From Dactylosporangium sucinum (GTDB lineage Bacteria > Actinomycetota > Actinomycetes > Mycobacteriales > Micromonosporaceae), in the NCBI RefSeq assembly GCF_014647515.1, contig NZ_BMPI01000002.1, positions 270,691 to 334,690 of the forward strand: a DNA stretch of 64,000 nucleotides, read 5' to 3'. Of this stretch, positions 31,617 to 40,392 are shown in pieces. The translations under genes and the position numbers were made by a program. Under the pieces are notes generated by a model. The model was given only the letters and a program-made list of their open reading frames with translations, made no database searches and was not told the origin of the DNA. Every line of letters starts with the position of its first letter. The first letter of the stretch is position 1.

Positions 31617-32867
31617 GTGTTAGGACCAGGGGACGTGCTCGGCGACCGCTACCGCCTCGACGAGTTCGTCGCCAGCGGCGGCATGGGGCAGGTGTTCCGC
31701 GCGACCGACCTGACGCTCCACCGCACCGTGGCCGTCAAGGTCCTGCTGCCCGGGCACATGAGCAACACCGAGTTCGGCACCCGGTTCCGCGCCGAGGCGC
31801 GCATCGTGGCGTCGATCGGCCACCCGGGCGTCGTGGGCGTGTACGACTACGGCGAGAGTCCCGAAGGCACGCTGTACCTGGTGATGGCCTTCGTCGACGG
31901 AAAACCCCTCGGCGAGCGGATCAACCGGGAGGGCACCCTGCCGGTCGGCGACACCCTCGACATCGTGGCGCAGGCCGCCGACGCGCTGCAGGCGGCGCAC
32001 TCCCGCGGCATCATCCACCGCGACGTCAAGCCCAACAACCTGCTCGTCAACGAGAACGGCGGCGTGACGCTCGTCGACTTCGGGGTGGCCCGCTCGGAGT
32101 CCGTGACGTCGGTCACGAAGGTCAGCGCCATCATCGGCACCGCCCTCTACATGTCGCCGGAGCAGGCGTCGGGCAAGCCGATCTCGCCGTCGACCGACAT
32201 CTACGCGCTGGGCGCGGTGGCGTACCACTGCCTCACCGGCAGCCCGCCGTTCACCGGCAGCTCGCCGCTGGAGATCGCGATCAAGCACCTCCAGGACGAG
32301 CCGCCGCCGCTGCCCGAGTCGCTGCCGGCCGCGGCCCGCGCCGTGGTCGAGCGGGCGATGGCCAAGGATCCGGACGACCGCTTCCCGACCGCCGCCGCGC
32401 TGGCCCAGGCTGCTCGTGAGGCCAAGGAAGGCACGGTACCGCTGCGCCCGGCGGTGGGCGACACCGCCGAGTTCGAGACGGTGGACGACGACGGCGGGCG
32501 CCGTCCGGCCTGGGTCCCGGTCGCCGCCGGCCTGGCCCTCGCCGCGCTGGCCGCCGGTGTGGTGCTCGCCGTCTGGGCGCTGAGCCGCGAGGCGCTGCAG
32601 GGCGCCGACCCGGGCACCCCGCCCACCAGCTCCGCCGCGCCGAGCCCGGCCGTGACCTCCAAGGCGGCGGGTGGCCCGCCGACGGCCGAGACGACCGAGC
32701 CGACCGCCCCCACGTCCACCTCGGTCGCGCCGTCGTCGCTCGCCCCCAGCTCTCCGGCGCCGCAGACCGAGCCGCCGAAGTCGTCGGAGCCGCCGGCGCC
32801 GAGCACGCCCCCGGCCCAGCCGTCGTCACAACCGCCGGCGTCTCCGGACGCCACCCCGACGCAATAG
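31617..32867 (+). CDS. Membrane Ser/Thr protein kinase (PknB-like, no sensor domain)
   Basis: The 416-residue product (from GTG 31617, VLGPGDVLGDRYRLDEFVASGGMGQVFRA) has a complete Hanks kinase domain: glycine loop, VAVKVL lysine, catalytic HRDVKPNN and DFGVARS. One membrane segment follows (WVPVAAGLALAALAAGVVLAVWAL), then an extracellular Pro/Ser/Thr-rich tail of about 110 residues without PASTA repeats. The second codon is TTA, rare in such GC-rich genomes. A GTG at 31635 is an alternative start that would avoid it. It precedes a sigma/anti-sigma pair. Confidence 0.92.
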   Translation: MLGPGDVLGDRYRLDEFVASGGMGQVFRATDLTLHRTVAVKVLLPGHMSNTEFGTRFRAEARIVASIGHPGVVGVYDYGESPEGTLYLVMAFVDGKPLGERINREGTLPVGDTLDIVAQAADALQAAHSRGIIHRDVKPNNLLVNENGGVTLVDFGVARSESVTSVTKVSAIIGTALYMSPEQASGKPISPSTDIYALGAVAYHCLTGSPPFTGSSPLEIAIKHLQDEPPPLPESLPAAARAVVERAMAKDPDDRFPTAAALAQAAREAKEGTVPLRPAVGDTAEFETVDDDGGRRPAWVPVAAGLALAALAAGVVLAVWALSREALQGADPGTPPTSSAAPSPAVTSKAAGGPPTAETTEPTAPTSTSVAPSSLAPSSPAPQTEPPKSSEPPAPSTPPAQPSSQPPASPDATPTQ

Positions 32868-32934
32868 TTCACTGTCCTGTGCAACCCTTCCCGGGCGGAT
32901 TCCGTCTACCCCCGGACGAAGGGAGCCCAGACGG

Positions 32935-33561
32935 GTGAACGAAGACGACGAAGCGCACTTCCGGGAGTTCGTCGCCGCACGCTTCGACGGGCTGCGCTCG
33001 CTCGCCTACCTGACGTGCGGGGACTGGCACGCGGCCGAGGACGCCGTGGCCGCCTCCCTGGCCAAGCTGTACGTGCGCTGGAAGAAGGTCGACACGCCGC
33101 TGGCGTACGTCCGGCGCGCGATCGTGCACGCCCTGGTGGACGAGAGCCGGCGGCCGTGGCGCCGCCGCGAGCGGTCGGCCGGGCACAGCCTGCCCGAGCT
33201 GCCGGGGCCGGACCACGCCGACCAGGTCGACGAGCGGATCCGGATCCGCGCCGCGCTTGCCCGCATGGCACCCGGCCAGCGCGCGGTGCTGGTGCTGCGG
33301 TACTACGAGGGGCTGAGCGTTGAGGAGACCGCCGAAGTGCTCGGCCGACAGCCGGGCACCGTCAAGAGTCAGACTGCCCGGGGGCTCACGGCGCTCCGCG
33401 CGCTGCTCGGGACGGAGGATCTCCGGGTCACGGACGGCATTGCTGACAGTCAACCCGCAGGCATCGACGAGAACAGGAGGGAAGGGCATGGCACCGCAGG
33501 ATCTGCGCAGTCTGTTGACTACGGCCAGGGACGACGCGCCGCCACCGCGGCTCAGCGTTGA
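32935..33561 (+). CDS. ECF RNA polymerase sigma factor (SigE family)
   Basis: The 208-residue product starts at GTG 32935 behind GAAGGGAG. It has region 2 (HFREFVAARFDGLRSLAYLTCGDWHAAEDAVAASLAKLYVRW) and region 4 (RAALARMAPGQRAVLVLRYYEGLSVEETAEVLGRQPGTVKSQTARGLTALR). About 30 C-terminal residues beyond region 4 are coded in the stretch that also holds the ribosome site and start of the next gene (74-bp overlap). The pair is a sigma factor with a putative membrane anti-sigma regulator. Confidence 0.94.
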   Translation: MNEDDEAHFREFVAARFDGLRSLAYLTCGDWHAAEDAVAASLAKLYVRWKKVDTPLAYVRRAIVHALVDESRRPWRRRERSAGHSLPELPGPDHADQVDERIRIRAALARMAPGQRAVLVLRYYEGLSVEETAEVLGRQPGTVKSQTARGLTALRALLGTEDLRVTDGIADSQPAGIDENRREGHGTAGSAQSVDYGQGRRAATAAQR

Positions 33562-34678
33562 CGACATCACCAACGCCGGCCGTCAGCTCGTGCGCCGGCG
33601 CCGCCGGGTCGCCGTGCTCTCCTCCGTCGCCGGCTCCGCCGTCGCCGCGGTCGCGGCCGTCGCCGCGGTGGTGGTGCTCAGCACCACGCCCCAGCCGATC
33701 ACGCCGGCCCTCGACCCGAGTGGCCTGCCCGCGCGACCGTCGCCCACGCCGGCGCGGTTCGCCGAGGCGGCGCCGTTCGTCACGACGTACGGCGGCTACA
33801 AGGCCGGCCGCTATGCGGTGAGCGACCCGAACCTCGTCACGACCGCCTACCAGCAGTCGAGCATCGACGACACCGCCCCGCTGCCGGCCGCGCCGTCCGT
33901 CTCGCCGTCCGTCTCGGCGACGGAGCTGAAGACCGATCCGCGCGGGGCCACCCGGCAGGGCGGGACGCTCATCGTGTACCGCACGGGCGCCTTCGAGCCC
34001 AGCGCCTTCGAGCCGGCGGAGAAGATCCCGCTGCGCTCCGGCACCGCCCTGCTGCACTACGCCGGCCAGCAGACGGCGCCGCAGGTCGACAAGGCGCTCG
34101 TCGACAAGTACGCCATGACGGGCACCCCGATCCCGGCGATCTCCTGGCAGTACGCCGACGACGCCTGGGCCGCCGTCTACTGGACCACCTGGGAGCAGAC
34201 CCCGACGCGCGACGAGCTGGTCGCGATCGCCGACGGCCTGTCCCCCGCGGCACCGAGGCCGTTCCCGATCGGTTTCCAGGCCCAGGTGGTACCGAAGAAC
34301 TACTCGCTGGCGGCCGCGAGCTACGGCCAGGACGTGGCAAGCGGCGAGCGGCTGGTCTCGGCGGTGCGCCTGACCCCGAAGCCGATCCGCACGCCGCTCA
34401 CCGGCCCGGTCGACTTCGGCGACTACCTGGTGGTGACCCTCGCGGTCGGCCTGCCGACGCCGAACGGCAAGGTCGTCAAGGGCCGGCCGGCCTGCCCGTC
34501 CGACAGCATGTCCACCTGCCTGCTCGTGAACGAGGCGGGCGCGCTCGTGCTCGTGGAGTACTCGTCGCCGAAGGACGCGGCGAACGTACCGCCGGCGGTG
34601 GTCGCCCAGCGCATGACCCCGGCCGACCCCACCGACCCGGGCTCGTGGCCCGCCGTCACCGACGTCTTCGGCACCTGA
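33488..34678 (+). CDS. Single-pass membrane protein, putative anti-sigma factor
   Basis: The 396-residue product starts at ATG 33488 behind AGGAGG. It has a short cytoplasmic part (MAPQDLRSLLTTARDDAPPPRLSVDDITNAGRQLVRRRRR), one membrane segment (VAVLSSVAGSAVAAVAAVAAVVVL) and a large extracytoplasmic domain without a recognised fold. Its position, overlapping the sigma gene by 74 bp, and its topology suggest it holds or senses for the SigE-family factor. No HxxxCxxC zinc anti-sigma motif is visible, so this is inference. A strong hairpin terminator follows. Confidence 0.85.
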   Translation: MAPQDLRSLLTTARDDAPPPRLSVDDITNAGRQLVRRRRRVAVLSSVAGSAVAAVAAVAAVVVLSTTPQPITPALDPSGLPARPSPTPARFAEAAPFVTTYGGYKAGRYAVSDPNLVTTAYQQSSIDDTAPLPAAPSVSPSVSATELKTDPRGATRQGGTLIVYRTGAFEPSAFEPAEKIPLRSGTALLHYAGQQTAPQVDKALVDKYAMTGTPIPAISWQYADDAWAAVYWTTWEQTPTRDELVAIADGLSPAAPRPFPIGFQAQVVPKNYSLAAASYGQDVASGERLVSAVRLTPKPIRTPLTGPVDFGDYLVVTLAVGLPTPNGKVVKGRPACPSDSMSTCLLVNEAGALVLVEYSSPKDAANVPPAVVAQRMTPADPTDPGSWPAVTDVFGT

Positions 34679-34685
34679 CCGGGTC

Positions 34686-34724
34686 CCCGCTCTCCGCACG
34701 CGAATCTGGTGTGCGGAGAGCGGG
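34686..34724. terminator. Strong hairpin terminator
   Basis: A perfect 14-bp stem, CCCGCTCTCCGCAC / GTGCGGAGAGCGGG, with an 11-base loop starts eight bases after the anti-sigma stop. Confidence 0.85.
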
Positions 34725-34734
34725 CCGCGGCTGC

Positions 34735-34758
34735 TACGGTGTTTGCATGCGTTTCTGA
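34735..34758 (+). promoter_or_regulatory. Possible leaderless promoter with micro-ORF (Met-Arg-Phe-stop)
   Basis: A -10-like TACGGT (34735-34740) is followed after six bases by ATG CGT TTC TGA (34747-34758). The spacing would put transcription initiation at or near the A of ATG, as in leaderless actinobacterial mRNAs. The micro-ORF sits about 155 bases upstream of the small Gly/Lys-rich protein gene. The leader in between contains GC-rich segments that could fold. Confidence 0.35.
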
Positions 34759-34913
34759 GCCCATTGACGCCGCGCGTGCCGCCGACTGCCCTTCGGGTGC
34801 AGGAGGCCGGTCCCCGTTGTGGGTTTCGGACAATCCCCGCTTCGCGTTCCGCGCGGCCACGCCTGTCCATTCGCCGCTGTCCAGCACACCAGCTTTTCGC
34901 GAAGGAGACATGC

Positions 34914-35123
34914 ATGCCTGCCGAGTCCAGCTCATCCGGCGCCGCAGCCGAGGAGAACACCGAGGAGACTCTTCCACCGCCGGCCAACCCGCTCGAGGCC
35001 GTCCGCCGCGCCCAGGCCGCCCGCTCGCTCCCGCCCGGCTCGGGTGGCCGGGGCGGCGGCAAGGGCGGGGGCGGCAAGGGCAGCAACCCGAAGACCCCGC
35101 GGATGTACAACCGACACAAGTGA
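34914..35123 (+). CDS. Small Gly/Lys-rich hypothetical protein
   Basis: The 69-residue product starts at ATG 34914 behind AAGGAGA. It has an acidic N-terminus (AEENTEETLPPPANPLEAVRRAQAARSLPPG), a glycine/lysine-rich stretch (SGGRGGGKGGGGKGSNP) and the basic end KTPRMYNRHK. It looks disordered and could bind nucleic acid through the basic C-terminus. No family was recognised with confidence. A good ribosome site and start context support it as a gene, and its unusually long leader suggests regulation. Confidence 0.7.
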   Translation: MPAESSSSGAAAEENTEETLPPPANPLEAVRRAQAARSLPPGSGGRGGGKGGGGKGSNPKTPRMYNRHK

Positions 35124-35157
35124 CCGACACGGTGCGGGGCTCCGGCGACGGGGCCCC

Positions 35158-35727
35158 TCACTCGGTCAGGTATCGCTGAACCGTCGGCCCGATCCGGGCC
35201 ACCACCGCCTCCGGCGAGAGCGCCACGACGGGTGGCAACCGCAGGATGTGCCGCGTGAAGGCCAGCCCCAGCATCTGCGACGCGACCAGGGCCGCCCGTT
35301 CGGCCGCCTCGGCGGGATCCGGGCTGAGGGTCTGCGCCAGCGGCACTATCTGGGCCGCGAAGATGCCGCGCAGCCGCTCGGCGGCAGCGTCGTCGGTCGC
35401 CGCCGAGCGCAGCAGCGTGAGCAGCGCGTCGTCGGAGGGGTCGTCCTCCCACCGGCGCAGGAAGTGCGTCACGAGCGCGGCACCGAGCCGGTCCCTGGGC
35501 ACGGTGCTGACGTCGGGCAGCCGCAGGTCGACGTCGACGGCGGCCGCGAAGAGCCGCTCCTTGTTCCCGTAGTACCGCATGACCATCGAGGGATCGATGT
35601 CCGCGTCGGCGGCGATGGCCCGGATGGTCGCCTTCTGGTACCCGTCGGCGGCGAACCGGGCCCGGGCCGCCCGGAGGATGGCGGCCCGGGTCCCGTCCGA
35701 CCGCCGCGGCGGCTGCGCGTCGTTCAT
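35158..35727 (-). CDS. TetR family transcriptional regulator
   Basis: The 189-residue product (from ATG 35727, MNDAQPPRRSDGTRAAILRAARARFAADGYQKATIRAIAADADIDPSMVMRYYGNKERLFAAAV) has a typical TetR HTH and a TetR_C_17-like ligand domain (TLSPDPAEAAERAALVASQMLGLAFTRHILRLPP). It is divergent from an FAD-dependent oxidoreductase. A GTG at 35733 is an alternative start. The ACTGTAGG/CCTACAGT inverted repeat in the gap overlaps the -10 of the oxidoreductase promoter and is a likely target. Confidence 0.94.
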   Translation of the reverse strand: MNDAQPPRRSDGTRAAILRAARARFAADGYQKATIRAIAADADIDPSMVMRYYGNKERLFAAAVDVDLRLPDVSTVPRDRLGAALVTHFLRRWEDDPSDDALLTLLRSAATDDAAAERLRGIFAAQIVPLAQTLSPDPAEAAERAALVASQMLGLAFTRHILRLPPVVALSPEAVVARIGPTVQRYLTE

Positions 35728-35734
35728 GCCCACA

Positions 35735-35782
35735 ACTGTAGGCCAACACCCGTTGACATACCAGCGCGGCCGCTCCTACAGT
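35735..35782 (+). promoter_or_regulatory. Promoter TTGACA-N18-TACAGT bracketed by inverted repeat ACTGTAGG / CCTACAGT
   Basis: The -35 TTGACA is at 35753-35758 and the -10 TACAGT at 35777-35782, 42 bases before the oxidoreductase GTG. The exact 8-bp inverted repeat (35735-35742 and 35775-35782) frames the promoter, with its right arm on the -10. Repression by the divergent TetR is inferred. Confidence 0.65.
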
Positions 35783-35823
35783 CGATCGCAGTCAATCCAA
35801 CGAGCAGCCAACGGGGAGTTGCC

Positions 35824-36933
35824 GTGTGGGATGTCGTCATCGTCGGGGCCCGGGTCGCCGGCGCCGCCACCGCCCTGCTCCAGGCCCGCCGGGGTGCCCG
35901 CGTGCTGCTCGTCGACCGGGTGCGGTTCCCGAGCGACACGCTCAGCACGCACCAGGTGCAGCCCGCCGGCATCGACATGCTTGAGCGCTGGGGGCTGCTC
36001 AAGGCCGTCGGCAACGCACCCGGGCACGAGCGGGTGCGGTTCGACATCGACGGCATCGTCATCGACGGGGCGTTTCCGCAGCGCGGCCGGCTCTACAGCC
36101 CCCGCCGGACCGTGCTCGACGCCGCGCTCGTCGAGGCCGCCGCCGGCGCCGGAGCCGAGGTCGTCCAGGGCTATCACGTCGCCGGGCTGCTCCGGGCCGA
36201 CGACGGGCGGGTGGTCGGGATCCGTGGGCGGGACGGCAGCGAGCACCGCGCCGGGCTGGTCGTCGGGGCCGACGGCAAGCACAGCCTGGTCGCCCGGGAG
36301 GTAGGGGCGCGCACGGTGGTCGAGGCGCCCGTGCGCACCGTCGCCAGCTACAGCTACTGGGAGGGCGTCGAGCTCGGCCACGGCGAGCTGTACCACCGCC
36401 GCGGCCGGGCCGTCGCCGCCTTCCCCACCAACGACGGGCTGACGATGGTGTACGCGTGCGCGCCGCTCGACGAGTTCGACACGTGGCGGCGCGACCCCGA
36501 GCGCAGCCTGCTCGACTCGCTCGGCAACTGCGGGGACCTCGGCGCGCGGGTGCGCGCCGGGAGGCGGATCGAGCGGGTGCGGACCACCAACGACCTGCCC
36601 AACCGCGTCCGGCAGGCGACCGGGCCGGGCTGGGCGCTCGTCGGGGACGCGCGGATGGTCATGGACCCGGTCACGGCGCAGGGCATCAGCAACGCCCTGC
36701 GCGACGCCGAACAGGTCGTCGACCGGACCGCGATGTTCCGGACCACGCAGCGCATCGCCCGGCTCAGGCCGCCCGGCGCGATCCTGCGGCCCCTGCTGCG
36801 GGCGGTCGCCGGCAGCGAGGCGCGCACGACCAGGTTCCTGGGGGTCTTCGCGGGCACGGTCCCGCCGCGGATCACGACAGCGTGGCTCGCGGGTGGGCGG
36901 TCGCGTACACCTCGCGCAGCTTGTCCACGGTGA
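35824..36933 (+). CDS. FAD-dependent oxidoreductase (geranylgeranyl reductase / PHBH-like monooxygenase fold)
   Basis: The 369-residue product starts at GTG 35824, behind ACGGGGAG. It has the dinucleotide loop [32 protein letters not shown] and the second FAD motif [27 protein letters not shown]. The group includes flavin monooxygenases and tryptophan-halogenase-like enzymes; the substrate is unknown. Its last 62 bases overlap the convergent xerD gene. Expression is probably controlled by the divergent TetR. Confidence 0.92.
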   Translation: MWDVVIVGARVAGAATALLQARRGARVLLVDRVRFPSDTLSTHQVQPAGIDMLERWGLLKAVGNAPGHERVRFDIDGIVIDGAFPQRGRLYSPRRTVLDAALVEAAAGAGAEVVQGYHVAGLLRADDGRVVGIRGRDGSEHRAGLVVGADGKHSLVAREVGARTVVEAPVRTVASYSYWEGVELGHGELYHRRGRAVAAFPTNDGLTMVYACAPLDEFDTWRRDPERSLLDSLGNCGDLGARVRAGRRIERVRTTNDLPNRVRQATGPGWALVGDARMVMDPVTAQGISNALRDAEQVVDRTAMFRTTQRIARLRPPGAILRPLLRAVAGSEARTTRFLGVFAGTVPPRITTAWLAGGRSRTPRAACPR

Positions 36934-37840
36934 CCAGGGTGTACACCTGGGTCGTGGTCACCGAGGCGTGCCCGAGCAGCTCCTGGACCACGCGGATGTC
37001 GGCGCCGCCGTCGAGCAGGTGGGTGGCGAAGGAGTGGCGCAGCGTGTGCGGCGAGACGCCGGACGGGCCCTCCACCGGCAGCCCGGCCTGGGCCGCCGAC
37101 TTGCGCAGGATCGTCCACGCGCTCTGCCGCGACAGCGGGCCGCCGCGCGCGTTGAGGAACACGTCGGGCACGCCCCGCCCGTTGGCGACCAGGGACGGGC
37201 GGCCGCGCACGAGGTACGCGTCGAGCGCCGACTGGGCGTAGGAGCCCATCGGGACCAGGCGGGTCTTGCCGCCCTTGCCGCGCAGCAGCACCATCCCGTG
37301 CCGGCCGGTCAGGTCGAGGTCGTCGACGGCGATCCCGACCGCCTCGGAGATGCGCGCGCCGGTGCCGTAGAGGAACTCCAGCAGCGCCCGGTCGCGCAGG
37401 CCGAGCGGGCCGGCGCCGTCGGGGACGGCGAGCAGGCGGGCGACCTGGTCGACGTCGAGGGCCTTCGGCAGCCGCTTCGGCAGCGAGGGCGGCTTCACCT
37501 CGCGGGACGGGTCGGCCGGGGCCAGCCCCTCGAGCAGCAGAAACCGGTGCAGGCCGCGGACCGCGGAGGCGGCCCGGGCGGCCGAGGAGGCGGACAGCGC
37601 CGGCTCGCCCGAGCGCAGCGCGGCGACGTGGCCGGCGATGTCACGGGCGGTGACGTCGGCCAGGTCCTTGATCCCGGCCGACGCCAGCCACTCGACGTAG
37701 CGGTCGAGGTCGCGCCGGTACGACGCGAGCGTGTTCAACGCCAGCGCGCGCTCGACGGTGAGGTGGTCGAGGTACGTGTCGACGGCGCGGCGCAGCGCCG
37801 CACCCACCTCGACCGGGCCCCCGGGACCCTCGACCACCAC
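36872..37840 (-). CDS. xerD: Site-specific tyrosine recombinase XerD
   Basis: The 322-residue product has the SAM-like N-terminal domain ([32 protein letters not shown]) and a catalytic domain. All catalytic residues are visible: Arg in [13 protein letters not shown], Lys in [12 protein letters not shown], His-x-x-Arg in [10 protein letters not shown], His in [11 protein letters not shown] and the nucleophile Tyr in TTQVYTLV. Lying in the housekeeping synteny block rather than on an integrated element, it is the chromosome-dimer resolvase. It is 11 bp downstream of ald. Confidence 0.97.
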   Translation of the reverse strand: MVVEGPGGPVEVGAALRRAVDTYLDHLTVERALALNTLASYRRDLDRYVEWLASAGIKDLADVTARDIAGHVAALRSGEPALSASSAARAASAVRGLHRFLLLEGLAPADPSREVKPPSLPKRLPKALDVDQVARLLAVPDGAGPLGLRDRALLEFLYGTGARISEAVGIAVDDLDLTGRHGMVLLRGKGGKTRLVPMGSYAQSALDAYLVRGRPSLVANGRGVPDVFLNARGGPLSRQSAWTILRKSAAQAGLPVEGPSGVSPHTLRHSFATHLLDGGADIRVVQELLGHASVTTTQVYTLVTVDKLREVYATAHPRATLS

Positions 37841-37851
37841 CTGTCCAGTAT

Positions 37852-38967
37852 CTAGGCCAGCACGTCCGCCAGTGCGACGTGGTCCATGCCGTGCGCCTCG
37901 GCGACCGGCCCGTAGGTGACCTGACCTTCGTGGGTGTTGAGGCCCAGGGCGAGCGCCGGGTCGCGGCGCAGCGCCTCCCGCCAGCCGCGGTTGGCCAGCT
38001 CCAGGGCATAGGGCAGGGTGACGTTGGTCAGCGCGTACGTGCTGGTGTGCGGCACGGCACCGGGCATGTTCGCGACGCAGTAGAAGATCGAGTCGTGGAC
38101 CCGGTAGGTCGGCGCGTCGTGCGTCGTCGGCCGCGAGTCCTCGAAGCAGCCGCCCTGGTCGATCGAGATGTCGACCAGCACGCTGCCCGGCTTCATGCGC
38201 TTGACCAGGTCGTTGGTGATGAGCTTGGGCGCCTTGGCGCCGGGCACGAGCACCGCGCCGATGACCAGGTCGGCGTCGAGGACGGCGCGCTCGATCTCGT
38301 AGCTGTTGGAGGCGACGGTCTGCAGGTGCCCCTGGTAGATCGCGTCGGCGCCGCGCAGCCGGGAGATGTTCTTGTCCAGGATCAGCACCTCGGCCTGCAT
38401 GCCCAGCGCGATCGCGGCCGCGTTGAGCCCGGACACGCCGGCGCCGATGACGACGACCTTGGCCGCGTACACCCCGGACACGCCGCCGAGCAGCACGCCG
38501 CGCCCGCCGCCCGCGCGCATCAGGTGGTACGCGCCGACCTGCGGGGCGAGCCGGCCCGCGACCTCCGACATCGGGGCGAGCAGCGGCAGCGACCGGTCGG
38601 GCAGCTCGACCGTCTCGTAGGCGATGCCGGTGACCTTGCGGTCGACGAGCGCCTGCGTGCAGTCCTTCGAGGCGGCCAGGTGCAGGTAGGTGAACAGCAC
38701 CTGCCCCTCGCGCATGCGGTGGTACTCCTCGGCGATCGGCTCCTTCACCTTGAGCACCAGGTCGCCGGCGGCCCAGGTGTCGTCCGCGGTGGGCAGGATG
38801 ATGGCGCCCGCCTCGTGGTACTCCTGGTCGGTGATCGAGGAGCCCTCACCGGCTCCGGCCTGGATGTAGACTTCGTGGCCGTTGGCGGCGAACTCGTGGA
38901 CGCCGGCCGGTGTGATCGCCACCCGGTATTCGTGGTTCTTGACCTCGCGCGGAATTGCGACCTTCAC
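37852..38967 (-). CDS. ald: Alanine dehydrogenase
   Basis: The 371-residue product starts at GTG 38967 ([26 protein letters not shown]) behind GAGAGGGG. It has the AlaDH_PNT N-terminal domain, the catalytic Lys/His region ([29 protein letters not shown]) and the NAD loop [20 protein letters not shown]. The product length is typical of the family. It interconverts L-alanine and pyruvate plus ammonia with NAD, and supports NADH recycling under low oxygen in relatives. Confidence 0.97.
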   Translation of the reverse strand: MKVAIPREVKNHEYRVAITPAGVHEFAANGHEVYIQAGAGEGSSITDQEYHEAGAIILPTADDTWAAGDLVLKVKEPIAEEYHRMREGQVLFTYLHLAASKDCTQALVDRKVTGIAYETVELPDRSLPLLAPMSEVAGRLAPQVGAYHLMRAGGGRGVLLGGVSGVYAAKVVVIGAGVSGLNAAAIALGMQAEVLILDKNISRLRGADAIYQGHLQTVASNSYEIERAVLDADLVIGAVLVPGAKAPKLITNDLVKRMKPGSVLVDISIDQGGCFEDSRPTTHDAPTYRVHDSIFYCVANMPGAVPHTSTYALTNVTLPYALELANRGWREALRRDPALALGLNTHEGQVTYGPVAEAHGMDHVALADVLA

Positions 38968-39120
38968 TAGTGCGACCCCTCTCCACCAGCGTCCGTCACG
39001 CTGTGTGTACAAGCGGGAGTTTATGGCCCGCGGGGTGCCGTCGCGGGCGTCACAGTGTGAACTCCTCCCGGGCTGGATTGACAGACTGTCCGGCCAGAGG
39101 CTGATCTATGCTGTGCGGCC

Positions 39121-39822
39121 ATGACCGTGTACGGCGGGCCACGCCCGACGCCGCCAGCCCCGAAGCCCGACCCGGTGATCCTCGGCGCGTTCGCGTTCCT
39201 CGTCGTGGCGATCATCGTCGGCGCGGTCCTGGCCGCCCAGGCGTTCGTCGCCGACGACCCGGCCGGCCCGAGCACGGCCCAGGGCGGGAGCGGCCTGCCG
39301 GCGGCGACCCAGTCCTCGGCGCCGGCCGCACCGCCGTCGAGCGCGCCGCCGTCGCCGACCGCCTCCCCCACCCCGTCGCCGACGAAGCCGAAAGCCCTGG
39401 TCGAGGCCAAGCCTAGCCTGCTGCGGGCGTCCCACTCGCAGCTGTGCCTGCAGTCCAACGACGGCAACGGCAGCATCGGGGTGCAGCAGCCCTGCGACGG
39501 CAACAACCGCACCGAGCTGTGGGTGCCGCAGGTCCTCGACGGCAGCCAGGACACGTTCCGCTGGGTGAACGCCCAGGACAACCGCTGCCTCGACGTCAAC
39601 GGCGGGTCCAAGGACAACGGGGCCCAGATCGTGCAGTGGGACTGCCACGGCGGGCCCAACCAGCAGTGGCGGCTGCAGCGCGACGGCGACGGCTACCGGC
39701 TGGTGAGCGTCAACAGCGGCAAGTGCATCGGCGTCGACGGCGGGCGCACCGACCCGGGGGCGGAGGCCCGCCAGTGGGACTGCGACGGCTCCCCCAACCA
39801 GCGCTGGGTCGTTCAGCAGTAA
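39121..39822 (+). CDS. Membrane-anchored ricin-type beta-trefoil lectin domain protein
   Basis: The 233-residue product has an N-terminal membrane segment (VILGAFAFLVVAIIVGAVLAAQAFVA, residues about 19-44), a Pro/Ser/Ala linker of about 50 residues and one beta-trefoil domain. The domain has paired Cys in each subdomain and Q-x-W repeats (GGPNQQWRLQ, GSPNQRWVVQ). Such domains bind galactose- or xylan-type glycans. There is no catalytic domain, so it may be a surface carbohydrate-binding anchor. A TTGACA sits about 40 bp upstream without a convincing -10. Confidence 0.92.
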   Translation: MTVYGGPRPTPPAPKPDPVILGAFAFLVVAIIVGAVLAAQAFVADDPAGPSTAQGGSGLPAATQSSAPAAPPSSAPPSPTASPTPSPTKPKALVEAKPSLLRASHSQLCLQSNDGNGSIGVQQPCDGNNRTELWVPQVLDGSQDTFRWVNAQDNRCLDVNGGSKDNGAQIVQWDCHGGPNQQWRLQRDGDGYRLVSVNSGKCIGVDGGRTDPGAEARQWDCDGSPNQRWVVQQ

Positions 39823-39825
39823 CCC

Positions 39826-40311
39826 TCAGCGACGCAGCAGGGCGACCGCGAGGGTGAGCAGGGCGCCCGCCGAGGCGACGGTCCGCACGAGGTTCCAGCG
39901 CACCCAGTCCGCCTCGAAGCTCGCCCGTACCGCTGAGAGATCCGCGATCCCGGCAACCGGCCCGGCGGCGTCCAGCCGGTTGTTCAGCGGCACGTTGATC
40001 GCCGCGGTGACGACGAAGACCACCCCGTAGAGCACCGCGGCGGCGATCAGCCACGGCAGCGCCCGGCGGTGCCCGCCGCTCAGGTGCAGCAGGGCCGCGG
40101 CGACGGCGGCGAGCAGCGCGCCGACGTACACCGTCAGGAACCAGCCGTTCAGGATGGCCGCGTTGATCTTCTGCATGACGTCGACGAACGTGCGGTCGTC
40201 GACCCGCTTCAGCGCGAGCATGACGGAGGTCGAGTAGGCGAAGAAGACGCCGGCCGAGAGGCCGACCAGGAGCGTGGCGGCGGCGAGGACGGTGGTCCGG
40301 AGCTGTTCCAT
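39826..40311 (-). CDS. DUF1772 (anthrone oxygenase-like) membrane protein
   Basis: The 161-residue product has four predicted membrane helices (TTVLAAATLLVGLSAGVFFAYS; LNGWFLTVYVGALLAAVAAALL; ALPWLIAAAVLYGVVFVVTAAINVPLN; WNLVRTVASAGALLTLAVALL). The family motif AINVPLNNRLD followed by W-x2-WNxVRT is present. DUF1772 includes fungal anthrone oxygenases, but most bacterial members are uncharacterised. It is divergent from the AraC regulator at 40393, which probably controls it. Confidence 0.9.
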   Translation of the reverse strand: MEQLRTTVLAAATLLVGLSAGVFFAYSTSVMLALKRVDDRTFVDVMQKINAAILNGWFLTVYVGALLAAVAAALLHLSGGHRRALPWLIAAAVLYGVVFVVTAAINVPLNNRLDAAGPVAGIADLSAVRASFEADWVRWNLVRTVASAGALLTLAVALLRR

Positions 40312-40392
40312 GCATCTCAGTGAATCGGCTCCGGCCGAGACGTGCCATGGCCGAGGCGCGCGGATCCATGCGCGGGCGTCTACGGTGAGGGG

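Noticed and set aside
36872..37840. Integrase of a prophage or genomic island
   Set aside because: The recombinase sits in the conserved ald-xerD-parA context with full XerD features, and no phage genes or attachment repeats were seen.
39061..39120. Promoter TTGACA upstream of the lectin gene
   Set aside because: A -35-like TTGACA is present, but no -10 at 16-18 bp spacing; TATGCT is too far away for a confident call.
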